This document shows, piece by piece, positions 37,304 through 45,544 of a stretch of DNA of 64,000 nucleotides. How positions within the stretch are numbered: the first letter of the stretch is position 1; every line of letters starts with the position of its first letter. The position numbers and the translations under genes are program-made. A model generated the notes under the pieces. That model saw nothing but the letters and a program-made list of their open reading frames with translations, did not search any database and was not told where the DNA came from. Origin of the DNA: an uncultured Comamonas sp. (lineage in GTDB: Bacteria; Pseudomonadota; Gammaproteobacteria; Burkholderiales; Burkholderiaceae_C); the NCBI GenBank assembly GCA_902175065.1, contig CABIIJ010000057.1:1-64000 (forward strand). The letters are read 5' to 3'.

Positions 37304-38389
37304 ATGGAAGTCCCTTACGCTCCCTCTGCCCGGCCTCCCGCCCCGGTTCCTGCGGCCCAAGTCGTCCCTGCCGGGCTGGGCGCTCCCCACCCTGCGCTGA
37401 CACCGATGGCCTTTGTCCAGGCCGTGGTACAGGCATACCAGCAGCGCGGGCTGTCGCCCGCCAGCGCCCTGGCAGCGGCACAAATTGCGCCAACTGCGGT
37501 ACAGCACCGCCATGCCCGCATCACCGCCCTGCAAATGGAGCTGCTGTGCGCCCACGCCATGCGCGAGCTGGACGACGAGGCCCTGGGCTGGTTTTCCCGC
37601 CGCCTGCCCTGGGGCAGCTACGGCATGTTGGCCCGCGCCAGCATCAGCAGCCCCAGCCTGGGCCTGGCCATGGCCCGCTGGTGCCGCCACCACAACCTGC
37701 TGACCGAGGACATCGAGCTGCACCTGCGCCACGACGCCCAGGTGGCCCGCATCGAACTGCACACGCTGCGCCCGCTGGGGCCGATGCAGGAGTTCTGCCT
37801 GCTGTCGGTGCTGCGCAATCTGCACGGGCTGGCCTGCTGGTGGATGGATCACCCCATCCCGCTGCTACAAGCCAGTTTTCCCTTCCCCGCGCCGGCCCAT
37901 GCGGCGGTGTACGAAGTGCTGTTCCAGGCCCCGGTGGTGTTTGCCGCGCCCCTGGCGAGCCTGACCTTTGCGGCCTCCTGGCTGACCGCCCCCCTGGTGC
38001 GCGACGAGGCCGCCCTGACCACCATGCTGCAGCGGGCGCTGCCCATCCAGGTACGGCCCTACCGCCCCAGCCAGAGCCTGGTGCAGCGCGTGCGCCAGGC
38101 GCTGGCCGCGCACGCCTATTGCGGGCATACGGCAGAAAGCCTGGCCGAGCTGCTGCACCTGGCCCCGCGCAGCCTGCACCGGCAGTTGCAACAGGCCGGC
38201 ACGTCGCTGCAACAATTGAAGGACGAGGTACGCCGACAAAAGGCCTGCGCCCTGCTGCTGCGCACGGACATGCCGCTCAAGCGCATTGCCCAGGCTTGCG
38301 GCTTTGCCAGCGAAAAAAGCTTTGGCCGCGCATTCGCCCACTGGCTGGGTATGCCGCCGCAACAGTTCCGCGCGGCGCAGCGACCTTAA
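37304..38389 (+). CDS. AraC-family transcriptional regulator
   Basis: 361 aa. An N-terminal ligand-binding domain of the Arabinose_bd (OruR/ArgR-like) type spans residues about 30-240. A C-terminal double HTH follows (ESLAELLHLAPRSLHRQLQQAGTSLQQLKDEVRRQKACALL then KRIAQACGFASEKSFGRAFAHWLGMPPQQFR; the second is the AraC signature). ATG 37304 replaces a TTG. Divergent from the acyl-CoA synthetase, so it most likely controls that gene. Its stop overlaps the stop of the convergent histidine kinase (TTAA). Confidence 0.9.
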   Translation: MEVPYAPSARPPAPVPAAQVVPAGLGAPHPALTPMAFVQAVVQAYQQRGLSPASALAAAQIAPTAVQHRHARITALQMELLCAHAMRELDDEALGWFSRRLPWGSYGMLARASISSPSLGLAMARWCRHHNLLTEDIELHLRHDAQVARIELHTLRPLGPMQEFCLLSVLRNLHGLACWWMDHPIPLLQASFPFPAPAHAAVYEVLFQAPVVFAAPLASLTFAASWLTAPLVRDEAALTTMLQRALPIQVRPYRPSQSLVQRVRQALAAHAYCGHTAESLAELLHLAPRSLHRQLQQAGTSLQQLKDEVRRQKACALLLRTDMPLKRIAQACGFASEKSFGRAFAHWLGMPPQQFRAAQRP

Positions 38390-39627
38390 TCGCCCTGCCC
38401 CAGCGGCAGACGCAGCTCGAAACACGCCCCGGGCGCTCCGTCACTGCGCCCCAGGCAGCGCACGCTGCCGCCGTGGCGCTGGGCGATGCTGCGCACCAGC
38501 GCCAGCCCCAGGCCGACGCCGCCGCTGCGCTCGCTGGCACCGGGCAGGCGGTAGAACTTTTCAAAGATGCGCTCGCGCTGTTCGGGAGGGACGCCGGGGC
38601 CGTGGTCCTGCACGCGCACGACGGCTTGTGCGCCCTCGCTGAGCAGCTCCAGACTGATTGCGCCCTGGCTGTAGCGGCGGGCGTTTTCCAGCAGGTTGCG
38701 CACGGCGCGGCGCAGCAGCTTGGCGATGCCGGGCACTTCCAGCGCGGTGGCCTGCAAGAGCAGTTCGGCATCGACGCGGGCGCATTCTTCGGCGGCCAGG
38801 CCGATCAGGTCGACGGCCTCGCTGCTGCCCACGTCCACGTCCGGCTGCTCCAGGCGGCTGGCCAGCAGGATTTCATCGACCAGCTGGTCGAGTTCGGCAA
38901 TGTTGCGCTGAATCTCCTGCCGGGCGCTGCGCTGCGCGGGAGCATCGCCCATCAGCTCCAGCCCCATGCGGATGCGGGCCAGCGGGGAGCGCAGCTCGTG
39001 CGAGGCATTCGCCAGCAGGCTCTGGTGCGATTGCACCAGGGTCTGGATACGCTCGGCGGCGGCATTGAACTGGCGGGCCAGGTCGGCCACTTCGTCCTGG
39101 CCCTGGGCGGGCACGCGCACGGCCAGATTGCCTTCGCCGAACTGCTGCACGCTGCGTTGCAGGTTTTCCAGCCGCTTGAGCAGCCGCCGGATGATGGGGA
39201 ACACGGCCAGCGCCACGGCCAGTCCGACCAGCCCGAGCAGCCACAAAAAGCCCAGCGGCGGGCGCAGCCAGTAGCTGATGTCCAGGGGGCTGGGCGGCGG
39301 CGGCGGGCGGCCCCGGTGGGGCGTCATCTCCAGCAGGTAGCTGCGCCCGTCGTCCCCGGCAATGGCAAAGCGCAGGCTGTCGCCATAGTCCGGCCCCCGG
39401 CGGCGCTGGCGTTCGAACCCCCCTTGCAGCACGATGGCCCCGGTGGCATCCGTCACGGTGATTTCACGGGCCAGGGTGCCCTGGACGCTGTTGCGGGCTT
39501 CGTGCTCTTGCGCCACCTTCCAGGCCAGGCCGACCAGCAGGGTGAGCACGGCCACGCCGCCGACCACGGCCAGCCAGATGCGCAGGTACAAACGCCGGGC
39601 GAAGGGCCGGGCAAAGGCTTGGAACAT
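38386..39627 (-). CDS. Sensor histidine kinase, RstB/CpxA type
   Basis: 413 aa. Helix 1 (IWLAVVGGVAVLTLLVGLAW), a short periplasmic region of about 90 residues with a proline run (RGRPPPPPSP), helix 2 (LGFLWLLGLVGLAVALAVFPII), HAMP, HisKA (LLANASHELRSPLARI), N-box RNLLENARRYS, G1 VQDHGPGVPP, G2 GGVGLGLALV. Encoded 12 bp after its response regulator. The stimulus is unknown; small periplasmic domains of this kind often sense envelope or ionic conditions. Confidence 0.93.
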   Translation of the reverse strand: MFQAFARPFARRLYLRIWLAVVGGVAVLTLLVGLAWKVAQEHEARNSVQGTLAREITVTDATGAIVLQGGFERQRRRGPDYGDSLRFAIAGDDGRSYLLEMTPHRGRPPPPPSPLDISYWLRPPLGFLWLLGLVGLAVALAVFPIIRRLLKRLENLQRSVQQFGEGNLAVRVPAQGQDEVADLARQFNAAAERIQTLVQSHQSLLANASHELRSPLARIRMGLELMGDAPAQRSARQEIQRNIAELDQLVDEILLASRLEQPDVDVGSSEAVDLIGLAAEECARVDAELLLQATALEVPGIAKLLRRAVRNLLENARRYSQGAISLELLSEGAQAVVRVQDHGPGVPPEQRERIFEKFYRLPGASERSGGVGLGLALVRSIAQRHGGSVRCLGRSDGAPGACFELRLPLGQGD

Positions 39628-39639
39628 GGCGCGGCCCCC

Positions 39640-40362
39640 TCAGTCCTGCTGCTTGGCGAACACGTAGCCGACGCCGCGCACGGTGAGAATGCGCTTGGGG
39701 GTTTTCGGGTCGGCCTCGATCGCCGCGCGGATGCGGCCCATGTGCACGTCGATGCTGCGGTCGAAGGCTTCCAGCTCGCGCCCGCGCACCACTTCCATGA
39801 TCTGGTCGCGGGTCAGCACCCGCCCGGCGCGTTCGGCCAGGGCCACCAGCAGGTCGAACTGGTAGCTGGTCATCTCTGCCGGCTGCCCGTCTACCGTCAC
39901 CGTGCGGGCATCCCGGTCGATTTCCAGGCTGCCGAAGCGCAGCACCTGGTGCGCCGGTTCGGCCACCACGGCCCCGCGCCCCTGGCGGCGCAGGATGGCG
40001 CGGATGCGGGCCAGCAGCTCGCGCGGCTCGAAGGGCTTGGGCAGGTAGTCGTCCGCGCCCATTTCCAGGCCGACGACGCGGTCCATCGGGTCGCCTTTGG
40101 CGGTCAGCATCAGCACCGGCACCTCGGCGGCGGCACCGGGCAAGGCCCGCAGGCGGCGGCACACTTCCAGCCCATCCAGGTCGGGCAGCATCAGATCCAG
40201 AATCAGCAAATCGGGCAGGGGCTGGCGTTGCAGTTGCTGCAGGCCGCTGGTGGCATCCGGGCAGTGCGCCACCGATAGGCCGTTGTTCCCCAGGTAGGTG
40301 ACGACCATGTCCGCCAGGCGCTGATCGTCTTCAATCATCAATAGGTGTTGCTGCGTGCTCAT
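39640..40362 (-). CDS. OmpR-family response regulator
   Basis: 240 aa. Receiver with LLILDLMLPDLDGLEVC (phospho-Asp), MIEDDQ and KPFEPRELLARI, then a winged helix with RAGRVLTRDQIMEVVRGRELEAFDRSIDVHMGRIR (in two stretches) and VRGVGYVF. The RELEAFDRSIDVHM form resembles RstA/OmpR relatives. Forms an operon with the RstB-like kinase. Confidence 0.94.
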   Translation of the reverse strand: MSTQQHLLMIEDDQRLADMVVTYLGNNGLSVAHCPDATSGLQQLQRQPLPDLLILDLMLPDLDGLEVCRRLRALPGAAAEVPVLMLTAKGDPMDRVVGLEMGADDYLPKPFEPRELLARIRAILRRQGRGAVVAEPAHQVLRFGSLEIDRDARTVTVDGQPAEMTSYQFDLLVALAERAGRVLTRDQIMEVVRGRELEAFDRSIDVHMGRIRAAIEADPKTPKRILTVRGVGYVFAKQQD

Positions 40363-40426
40363 GCCGGGCAGTGTAGGGGGCGCAGTTGTCTATTGTGTAA
40401 AGCGGCAGGGAAGCTATTGATTCAGG

Positions 40427-40502
40427 TGCTTTCTCCACAGTTAAACAAACGATTTCAGATATTAAAGATGCTGAAATCGTTTTTTTATCAGCGGAAACAG
40501 CT
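40427..40502. repeat. 76-bp palindromic intergenic element, copy 5
   Basis: Starts TGCTTTCTCC rather than AGCT and ends ATCAGCGGAAACAGCT. The inner stem ACGATTTCAG / CTGAAATCGT is perfect over 10 bp, and each outer side is T-rich on one strand, so it could act as a terminator for the amidotransferase gene, whose stop is 2 bp away. An extra AAGCTATTGATTCAGG sits just before it, possibly a duplicated arm. Confidence 0.85.
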
Positions 40503-40504
40503 TC

Positions 40505-41203
40505 TTATTTCGATGTGCTGCGCGTCAGGTAGCACAGCAGCCTGTCCATGAGCGCCTCCAGCCCGGCATACCGGCCCGGGGGGCTGGCCTGCAATGCCTG
40601 CGCGGTCTGGATGAAGGCCGACGGCACCAGTTCGCCGTGGCAGTGGGTGAGCAGGGCGGCCACGCTTTCGGGCGTGGTTTCCAGGTGGAATTGCAGGCCG
40701 ATGGCCCGTGGGCCGATCTGGAATGCCTGGTGCAGGCAGGCGGCGCTGCGGGCAAGGTGGACGGCCCCGTCCGGCAGGTCGAAGGTTTCGCCATGCCAGT
40801 GAAAGACCTCCGCCGTGGCCGGAAAGGCAAAGCTGCCGTCCTGCGGCGCACAGCCCTGGACGGGGAACCAGCCGATCTCCTTGTGCTGCGCCGGGTAGAC
40901 CCGGGCGCCCAGGGCCGCCGCCATGAGCTGGGCGCCCAGGCAGATGCCCAGCACCGCCTTGCCGGACAGGATGGCCGCTGCGATCAGGTGCTTTTCCGGG
41001 CGTAGCCAGGGCAAGGCGGCCTCGTCATTGGCGCTCATGGGGCCGCCCAGGACGATCAGCACATCGAAAGCACCAACCGGCGGCAAGGCGGCGTCCGCCT
41101 CGAACAGCCGGGTGGTCGTGACTTCTGCCGACCGGGCTGCCAGCCAGGCGGCGATGCGGCCCGGCCCTTCAAAGGGCACATGCTGCAGAACGTGTACGCG
41201 CAT
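40505..41203 (-). CDS. Class I glutamine amidotransferase domain protein
   Basis: 232 aa, GMP-synthase-like GATase. Catalytic Cys in GKAVLGICLGAQLMAAALG, His and Glu in LQFHLETTPE, and the glycine-rich VLIVLGGPMSAND. No synthetase domain, so the ammonia acceptor is a separate protein or the enzyme is a glutaminase or gamma-glutamyl hydrolase. ATG 41203 has AAGGAGG upstream. It is the last gene of the nirB-nirD-nirC unit (19-bp gap after nirC), which ties it to nitrogen assimilation. Confidence 0.88.
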   Translation of the reverse strand: MRVHVLQHVPFEGPGRIAAWLAARSAEVTTTRLFEADAALPPVGAFDVLIVLGGPMSANDEAALPWLRPEKHLIAAAILSGKAVLGICLGAQLMAAALGARVYPAQHKEIGWFPVQGCAPQDGSFAFPATAEVFHWHGETFDLPDGAVHLARSAACLHQAFQIGPRAIGLQFHLETTPESVAALLTHCHGELVPSAFIQTAQALQASPPGRYAGLEALMDRLLCYLTRSTSK

Positions 41204-41222
41204 CGAATGGCCTCCTTGCACC

Positions 41223-42035
41223 TCAGCCCACGGCCCGCTGCGGCGCAGTGCGGGCATGGGTGGTGTAGAGCGTCAGGCCCGTGAAGGCCAGGCCGCCAAC
41301 GATGTTGCCCAGCACCACCGGGATTTCGTTCCACAGGAAGTAGTCCGCAATCGAGAAGTTGCCGCCCATCATCAGCCCCGAGGGGAAGAGGAACATGTTC
41401 ACCACCGAGTGCTCGAAGCCCATGGCGAAGAACAGCATGATCGGCATCCACATGGCGATGACCTTACCGCTGACGGTGGTGGAGATCATCGCGCCGACCA
41501 CGCCGGTGGACACCATCCAGTTGCACAGCACGCCGCGCAGGAAGATGGTGCACCAGCCCATCAGCCCGTACTCGGCGTAGCCCAGGGTGCGGGCCTCGCC
41601 GATGTGGCCGATCTTCTGCCCGATCTCGCCCGGCGGCACGGAAAAGCCGTAGGTGAAGATGAAGGCCATCATCCCCGCCACGGTCAGCGCCCCCAGGAAG
41701 TTGCCGACGAACACCAGCCCCCAGTTGCGCAGGATGCCGCGCACGGTGACGCCGGGGCGCTTGTCCAGCAGCGCCAGCGGGGTGAGCATGAACACCCCGG
41801 TGAGCAGGTCGAAGCCCAGCAGGTAGAGCATGCACACGCCCACCGGAAAGAGCAGCGCCCCGATCAGCGCCGAGCCGCTCATGACGCTGGCCGTGACGGC
41901 GAACACGGCCGCCAGCGCCAGGATGGCACCCGCCATGAAGGCGCGGATCAGGGTGTCGCGCGTGGACATGTGGATCTTGGCTTCGCCGGTATCGACCATC
42001 TTGGTGACGAATTCGGCGGGAGAGAGGTAGGCCAT
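41223..42035 (-). CDS. nirC: Formate/nitrite transporter (NirC/FNT family)
   Basis: 270 aa pentameric-channel family with six helices. FNT motifs: VFVGNFLGALTV, LCNWMVSTGVV (asparagine-tryptophan) and MGFEHSVVNMF with the central His. Start ATG 42035 (MAYLSPAEF) follows AGGAG and replaces a 92-residue shadow extension. Position between nirD and the amidotransferase supports nitrite import for NirBD. About 64 bp separates it from nirD, so it is probably co-transcribed. Confidence 0.92.
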   Translation of the reverse strand: MAYLSPAEFVTKMVDTGEAKIHMSTRDTLIRAFMAGAILALAAVFAVTASVMSGSALIGALLFPVGVCMLYLLGFDLLTGVFMLTPLALLDKRPGVTVRGILRNWGLVFVGNFLGALTVAGMMAFIFTYGFSVPPGEIGQKIGHIGEARTLGYAEYGLMGWCTIFLRGVLCNWMVSTGVVGAMISTTVSGKVIAMWMPIMLFFAMGFEHSVVNMFLFPSGLMMGGNFSIADYFLWNEIPVVLGNIVGGLAFTGLTLYTTHARTAPQRAVG

Positions 42036-42099
42036 GGGGATGCTCCTGCAAGGGTGAAAAATCGGGGGAATCGAAAAAAAGAGGCCGTAGAAAAGAGCG

Positions 42100-42495
42100 T
42101 CAAGGCGCCGCCGCCGTCCGCTGCGCCGGGCCGGCCAGCGGGCGGGTCTGCGCCAGGGCGTGCCCGGCCAGCTCGGCAGCGTCCAGGTAGACGGCCCCGG
42201 CGGCCACCTGCACACGGAACACCGGGGTGCTGCCCTCGTCCGGGGCCAGCGCCTGCCCGTCGGCCAGGCCGATGGTCCAGTTGTGCAGCGGGCAGGCCAC
42301 CTTGTCGCCAAACACCATGCCTTGCGACAGCGGCCCGCCCTTGTAGGGGCTGTAGTCCAGCAGGGCGTGGACGGTATCGGCGGCGGTGCGGAACAGCGCC
42401 ACTTCCAGCCCCCGGGGCCGGGCCACGCGGCGTGCGCCCTGGCGCGGGATGTCGTCCACTTGGCAGATGTATTGCCAGTTCGCTTGGGATGTCAT
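42100..42495 (-). CDS. nirD: Nitrite reductase (NADH) small subunit
   Basis: 131 aa Rieske-like subunit of assimilatory NirBD. The fold region HALLDYSPYKGGPLSQG ... VACPLHNWTIGLADGQ is clear. The first Cys-x-His pair of true Rieske proteins is replaced (SPYKG), so it should not hold a 2Fe-2S cluster, as is usual in bacterial NirD. ATG 42495 starts 17 bp after nirB; the 1049-aa track ORF is this gene plus a shadow of nirB. Confidence 0.93.
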   Translation of the reverse strand: MTSQANWQYICQVDDIPRQGARRVARPRGLEVALFRTAADTVHALLDYSPYKGGPLSQGMVFGDKVACPLHNWTIGLADGQALAPDEGSTPVFRVQVAAGAVYLDAAELAGHALAQTRPLAGPAQRTAAAP

Positions 42496-42512
42496 GGGGA
42501 TACCTTTCCTGT

Positions 42513-44975
42513 TCAAACGGTGGCCGCGGTGGCGGGGACGATGGGGATGAACTGCCGCGCATCGACCCGCGCCCTGTCGCCCTCGAACCAAGGGTCCGGT
42601 TCGCCCTCCAGCGCCGCTTGCAGCCGCGCCCACAGCGCCTGCCGGTTGGCGGCGTCCTCCAGCACCTTCTGCCTGACGTGCTCCAGGCCGACGCGGGCCA
42701 CGTAGTGCGTGGTGCGCTCCAGGTACCAGCCCTCCTCGCGGTAGAGCTGGAGGAAGGCGCCGCTGATCTCCAGCACCTCCTCGGCGGTTTTCACCTTGGT
42801 GAAGAACTGCGCCACCTCGGTCTTGATGCCGCCGTTGCCGGCGATGTGGATTTCCCAGCCGGAATCGACACCGATCACGCCCACGTCCTTGATGCCGCTT
42901 TCGGCGCAGTTGCGCGGGCAGCCGCTGACGGCCAGCTTGACCTTGTGCGGCGCGTACATGCGCCACAGCGCCCGCTCCAGATCGCGCCCCAGTTGGCTGC
43001 TGTCCTGCGTGCCGAAGCGGCACCATTCGCTGCCCACGCAGGTTTTCACGGTGCGCAGGGATTTGCCGTAGGCGTGGCCGCACGGCATCCCGATGTCGCG
43101 CCACACGCCGGGCAGATCCTCCTTCTTCACGCCCAGCAGGTCGATGCGCTGGCCGCCCGTCACCTTCACGCCGGGGATCTGGTATTTGTCCACCACGTCG
43201 GCAATGCGGCGCAGCTCGTCGGCATTCGTCTCGCCGCCCCACATGCGCGGGATGACGCTGTAGGTGCCGTCCTTCTGGATGTTGGCGTGGCTGCGCTCGT
43301 TGATGGCGCGGCTTTGCGGGTCGTCCAGTGCCTCCTTGGGCCACGTGCTGATCAGGTAGTAGTTGATCGCCGGGCGGCAACCGGGGCAGCCGTCGGGCGT
43401 CTGCCACTCCATGAAGGCGAAGACTTCCTCCTTGCTGACCAGATGGTGCGTGCGGATGGCATCGCGCACCGCCTGGTGGCCATGCTCGGTGCAGGCGCAG
43501 ACGGGCTTGGCAGCGCTGTTGGCCGCATACGCGCCGCCCACGGTGGCCATCAAGAGCTGCTCCACCAGCCCGGTGCACGAGCCGCAGCTGGCGCTGGCCT
43601 TGGTGTGCTTGCGCACCTCGTCGAGGGTGAACAGGCCCTTTTCCTTGATCGCCTTGCAGATGGTGCCCTTGGTCACGCCGTTGCAGCCGCAGACCTCGGC
43701 ATCGTCGGGCATGGCGGCGGCCTGGTTCTGCCCGGCGTGGCCGCCTTCGCCGAGGTTGCTCTGGCCCAGCATCAGGCTGCTGCGCAGCTCGGCCACGCTG
43801 CGGCCCTCGCGCAGCAGCTGGAAGTACCAGCTGCCATCGACCGTGTTGCCGTACAGGCAGGCGCCGACCAGCTTGTCGTCCTTGAGCACCAGCTTTTTGT
43901 ACTGCCCCGCGCCGGGGTCGCTCAGGACGATTTCCTCCGTGCCCGCGCCGCCCATGAAGTCGCCCGCCGAGAACAGGTCGATGCCCGTCACCTTCAGCTT
44001 GGTCGAGGTCTGCGAACCCAGGTAGCGGCCAATGCCGAATTCCGCCAGGTGGTTGGCCGCCACCCGCCCCTGCTCGAACAGCGGCGCCACCAGCCCGTAG
44101 GCAATGCCCCGGTGCGCGGCGCATTCGCCCACGGCGTAGATGCGCGGGTCGGTGGTGGTCTGCATGGTGTCGCCCACGACGATGCCCCGGTCGACGTGCA
44201 GGCGCATGGACTCGGCCAGGGCCGTGTTGGGGCGGATGCCCACGGCCATCACCACCAGATCGGCCGGGATTTCGCTGCCGTCCTTGAAGCGCACAGCCTG
44301 CACCCGGCCTGCGGCGTTGCCCAGCAGCGCCTCGGTCTGCGCCTGCATCAGGAACGCCATGCCGCGCTCCTGCAAAGCCTTTTGCAGCATCTGCCCGGCC
44401 ATGGGGTCCAGCTGGCGATCGAGCAGCCATTCGCCCGCATGCACCACCGTCACCTGCATCCCGCGCTTGCGCAGGCCGTGGGCGGCCTCCAGCCCCAGCA
44501 GGCCGCCGCCGATCACCACGGCGTGCCGGTAGCGGGCGGCGGCGTCGATCATGGCCTGCGTGTCGGCAATGTCGCGGTAGGCCAGCACGCCATCCAGATC
44601 CTTGCCGGGAATCGGCAGCATGAAGGGGTTGGAGCCGGTGGCCAGAATCAGCCGGTCGTAAGCCACGCTCACCGCCTCGCCCGTGCTGCGCACCGCGTGC
44701 ACGGTGCGGCGGGCGCGGTTCACCTCGGTCACGGTGCAGCCCGCGTGCAGGGTGATGCCATGCCCGGCATACCACGCCCAGTCGTTGAGCACGATCTGCT
44801 CCAGCGTCTGCTCCCCCGCCAGCACGGGCGAGAGCAGGATGCGGTTGTAGTTGGGATGCGGCTCCGCGCCGAAGATGGTGATCTCGTACAGATCGGGCGC
44901 GATCTTGAGCAGCTCTTCGAGCGTGCGCACCCCCGCCATGCCATTGCCGACCATCACCAGTTGCATTTTTTTCAT
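42513..44975 (-). CDS. nirB: Nitrite reductase (NADH) large subunit
   Basis: 820 aa. N-terminal FAD/NAD(P) reductase (LVMVGNGMAGVRTLEELL, VVIGGGLLGLEAAHGL), a BFD-type 2Fe-2S domain (CGCNGVTKGTIC ... CGSCTG) and a C-terminal siroheme/4Fe-4S domain with TCVGSEWCRFG and SGCPRNCAESG cysteines. Reduces nitrite to ammonium in the cytoplasm. A sigma-54 promoter lies 53 bp upstream of the ATG, which fits nitrogen-limitation control. No nitrate reductase (nasA) or nitrate transporter follows, unlike many nas operons. Confidence 0.96.
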   Translation of the reverse strand: MKKMQLVMVGNGMAGVRTLEELLKIAPDLYEITIFGAEPHPNYNRILLSPVLAGEQTLEQIVLNDWAWYAGHGITLHAGCTVTEVNRARRTVHAVRSTGEAVSVAYDRLILATGSNPFMLPIPGKDLDGVLAYRDIADTQAMIDAAARYRHAVVIGGGLLGLEAAHGLRKRGMQVTVVHAGEWLLDRQLDPMAGQMLQKALQERGMAFLMQAQTEALLGNAAGRVQAVRFKDGSEIPADLVVMAVGIRPNTALAESMRLHVDRGIVVGDTMQTTTDPRIYAVGECAAHRGIAYGLVAPLFEQGRVAANHLAEFGIGRYLGSQTSTKLKVTGIDLFSAGDFMGGAGTEEIVLSDPGAGQYKKLVLKDDKLVGACLYGNTVDGSWYFQLLREGRSVAELRSSLMLGQSNLGEGGHAGQNQAAAMPDDAEVCGCNGVTKGTICKAIKEKGLFTLDEVRKHTKASASCGSCTGLVEQLLMATVGGAYAANSAAKPVCACTEHGHQAVRDAIRTHHLVSKEEVFAFMEWQTPDGCPGCRPAINYYLISTWPKEALDDPQSRAINERSHANIQKDGTYSVIPRMWGGETNADELRRIADVVDKYQIPGVKVTGGQRIDLLGVKKEDLPGVWRDIGMPCGHAYGKSLRTVKTCVGSEWCRFGTQDSSQLGRDLERALWRMYAPHKVKLAVSGCPRNCAESGIKDVGVIGVDSGWEIHIAGNGGIKTEVAQFFTKVKTAEEVLEISGAFLQLYREEGWYLERTTHYVARVGLEHVRQKVLEDAANRQALWARLQAALEGEPDPWFEGDRARVDARQFIPIVPATAATV

Positions 44976-45027
44976 AGCGCCCTCTTGCAGTGTTCATGAG
45001 CGGCCCCACCGGGCCACGCAGAGAACA

Positions 45028-45045
45028 AAGCAAGAACCATGCCAA
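45028..45045 (-). promoter_or_regulatory. Sigma-54 promoter of nirBDC
   Basis: Minus-strand TTGGCATGGTTCTTGCTT: -24 TGGCATG and -12 TTGCT, with exactly 10 nt between the invariant GG and GC. Transcription would start near 45019, giving a leader of about 44 nt before nirB. Confidence 0.78.
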
Positions 45046-45129
45046 TGCAAAAAATGAAACCGCCCCCTTGCCAGAAACGGAAAAAAAGCCATCGGGCGCC
45101 ATGGCCTTGCACGGAAATTCACGCCATTT

Positions 45130-45160
45130 TTTGGTGCAAACAATGCTGCAACGCACCAAA
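45130..45160. promoter_or_regulatory. Inverted repeat at enhancer distance from the sigma-54 promoter
   Basis: Perfect arms TTTGGTGC and GCACCAAA with a 15-bp spacer, centred about 125 bp upstream of the predicted start. The half-site GGTGC is that of NtrC, but the orientation and spacing differ from the classic GCACC-N5-GGTGC, so NtrC binding is only a possibility. Confidence 0.4.
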
Positions 45161-45303
45161 GCAGGAACAGAAAACCGGAACCAGAGGCTTGCGTCAGCGC
45201 CCCCGCTTCCAACGCTTGCGCAGCAAGCAAGGAAGCCCCGTCCCGACAATGCCGCCGTCAGGGCGCAGGCCGTTTATTTCCCGCAACGGCATCCCGTCTG
45301 ACT

Positions 45304-45411
45304 CACCGTGGTTGTCCGAGCGCAGCGCCCGCAGGGCGCGAAGCGAGTTCCACGGTGCCAAAGCTGCGCAGCACGCCTTCTTTGCGTCCTTTCTTGTGCG
45401 AACAAGAAAGG
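45304..45411. repeat. Nested inverted repeats (structured region)
   Basis: Outer arms CACCGTGG and CCACGGTG (45304-45357) enclose hairpin GCGCCC-GCA-GGGCGC. They are followed by a perfect 10-bp stem CCTTTCTTGT-GCGA-ACAAGAAAGG (45388-45411). Could be a repetitive element or the fold of an untranslated RNA. Confidence 0.55.
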
Positions 45412-45456
45412 ATGTCGCCCGCCGGGGCGAGTCCCGGCCAGCAGAACCAAAAAAAT

Positions 45457-45532
45457 AGCTGCCACCACATAAAAACAAACAACTTCAACAATAAAACAAC
45501 CTGAAATCGTTCATTGAAAAGCGCAAACAGCT
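45457..45532. repeat. 76-bp palindromic intergenic element, copy 6
   Basis: Begins AGCTGCCACCACATAAAAAC and ends GAAAAGCGCAAACAGCT. The left arm is the most diverged of all copies, but the right arm and the CTGAAATCG block are clear. It lies 12 bp downstream of the ubiM-like stop and is preceded by A-rich DNA. Confidence 0.75.
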
Positions 45533-45544
45533 ACTTATTTAATA

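Larger units (their letters stand above)
44976..45544. other. 569-bp non-coding region before nirB
   Basis: No credible gene; ORFs here (45039-45458 plus, 45194-45478 minus) lack domains. Content from the nirB side: short leader, sigma-54 promoter, an inverted repeat at enhancer distance, nested hairpins at 45304-45411, and a 76-bp element at 45457-45532 next to the ubiM stop. Confidence 0.8.

Noticed and set aside
37234-40278. 1014-aa plus-strand ORF
   Set aside because: Runs out of frame through the AraC gene and antisense to the two-component genes; no domain.
38386-40362. Assignment as CpxAR
   Set aside because: Order and motifs fit RstAB/CpxAR-like systems equally, and no cpxP or other target gene is adjacent, so no symbol was given.
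40923-44999. 1358-aa plus-strand ORF opposite nirB, nirD and nirC
   Set aside because: Antisense shadow of real genes with intact motifs; composition (His/Ala/Arg-rich, no domain) is typical of high-GC shadows.
42100-45249. 1049-aa minus-strand ORF as a single protein
   Set aside because: Only its last 131 residues are NirD; the rest is nirB read in the wrong frame.
45039-45478. Overlapping ORFs on both strands before nirB
   Set aside because: They pass through the sigma-54 promoter and hairpins and show no protein features.
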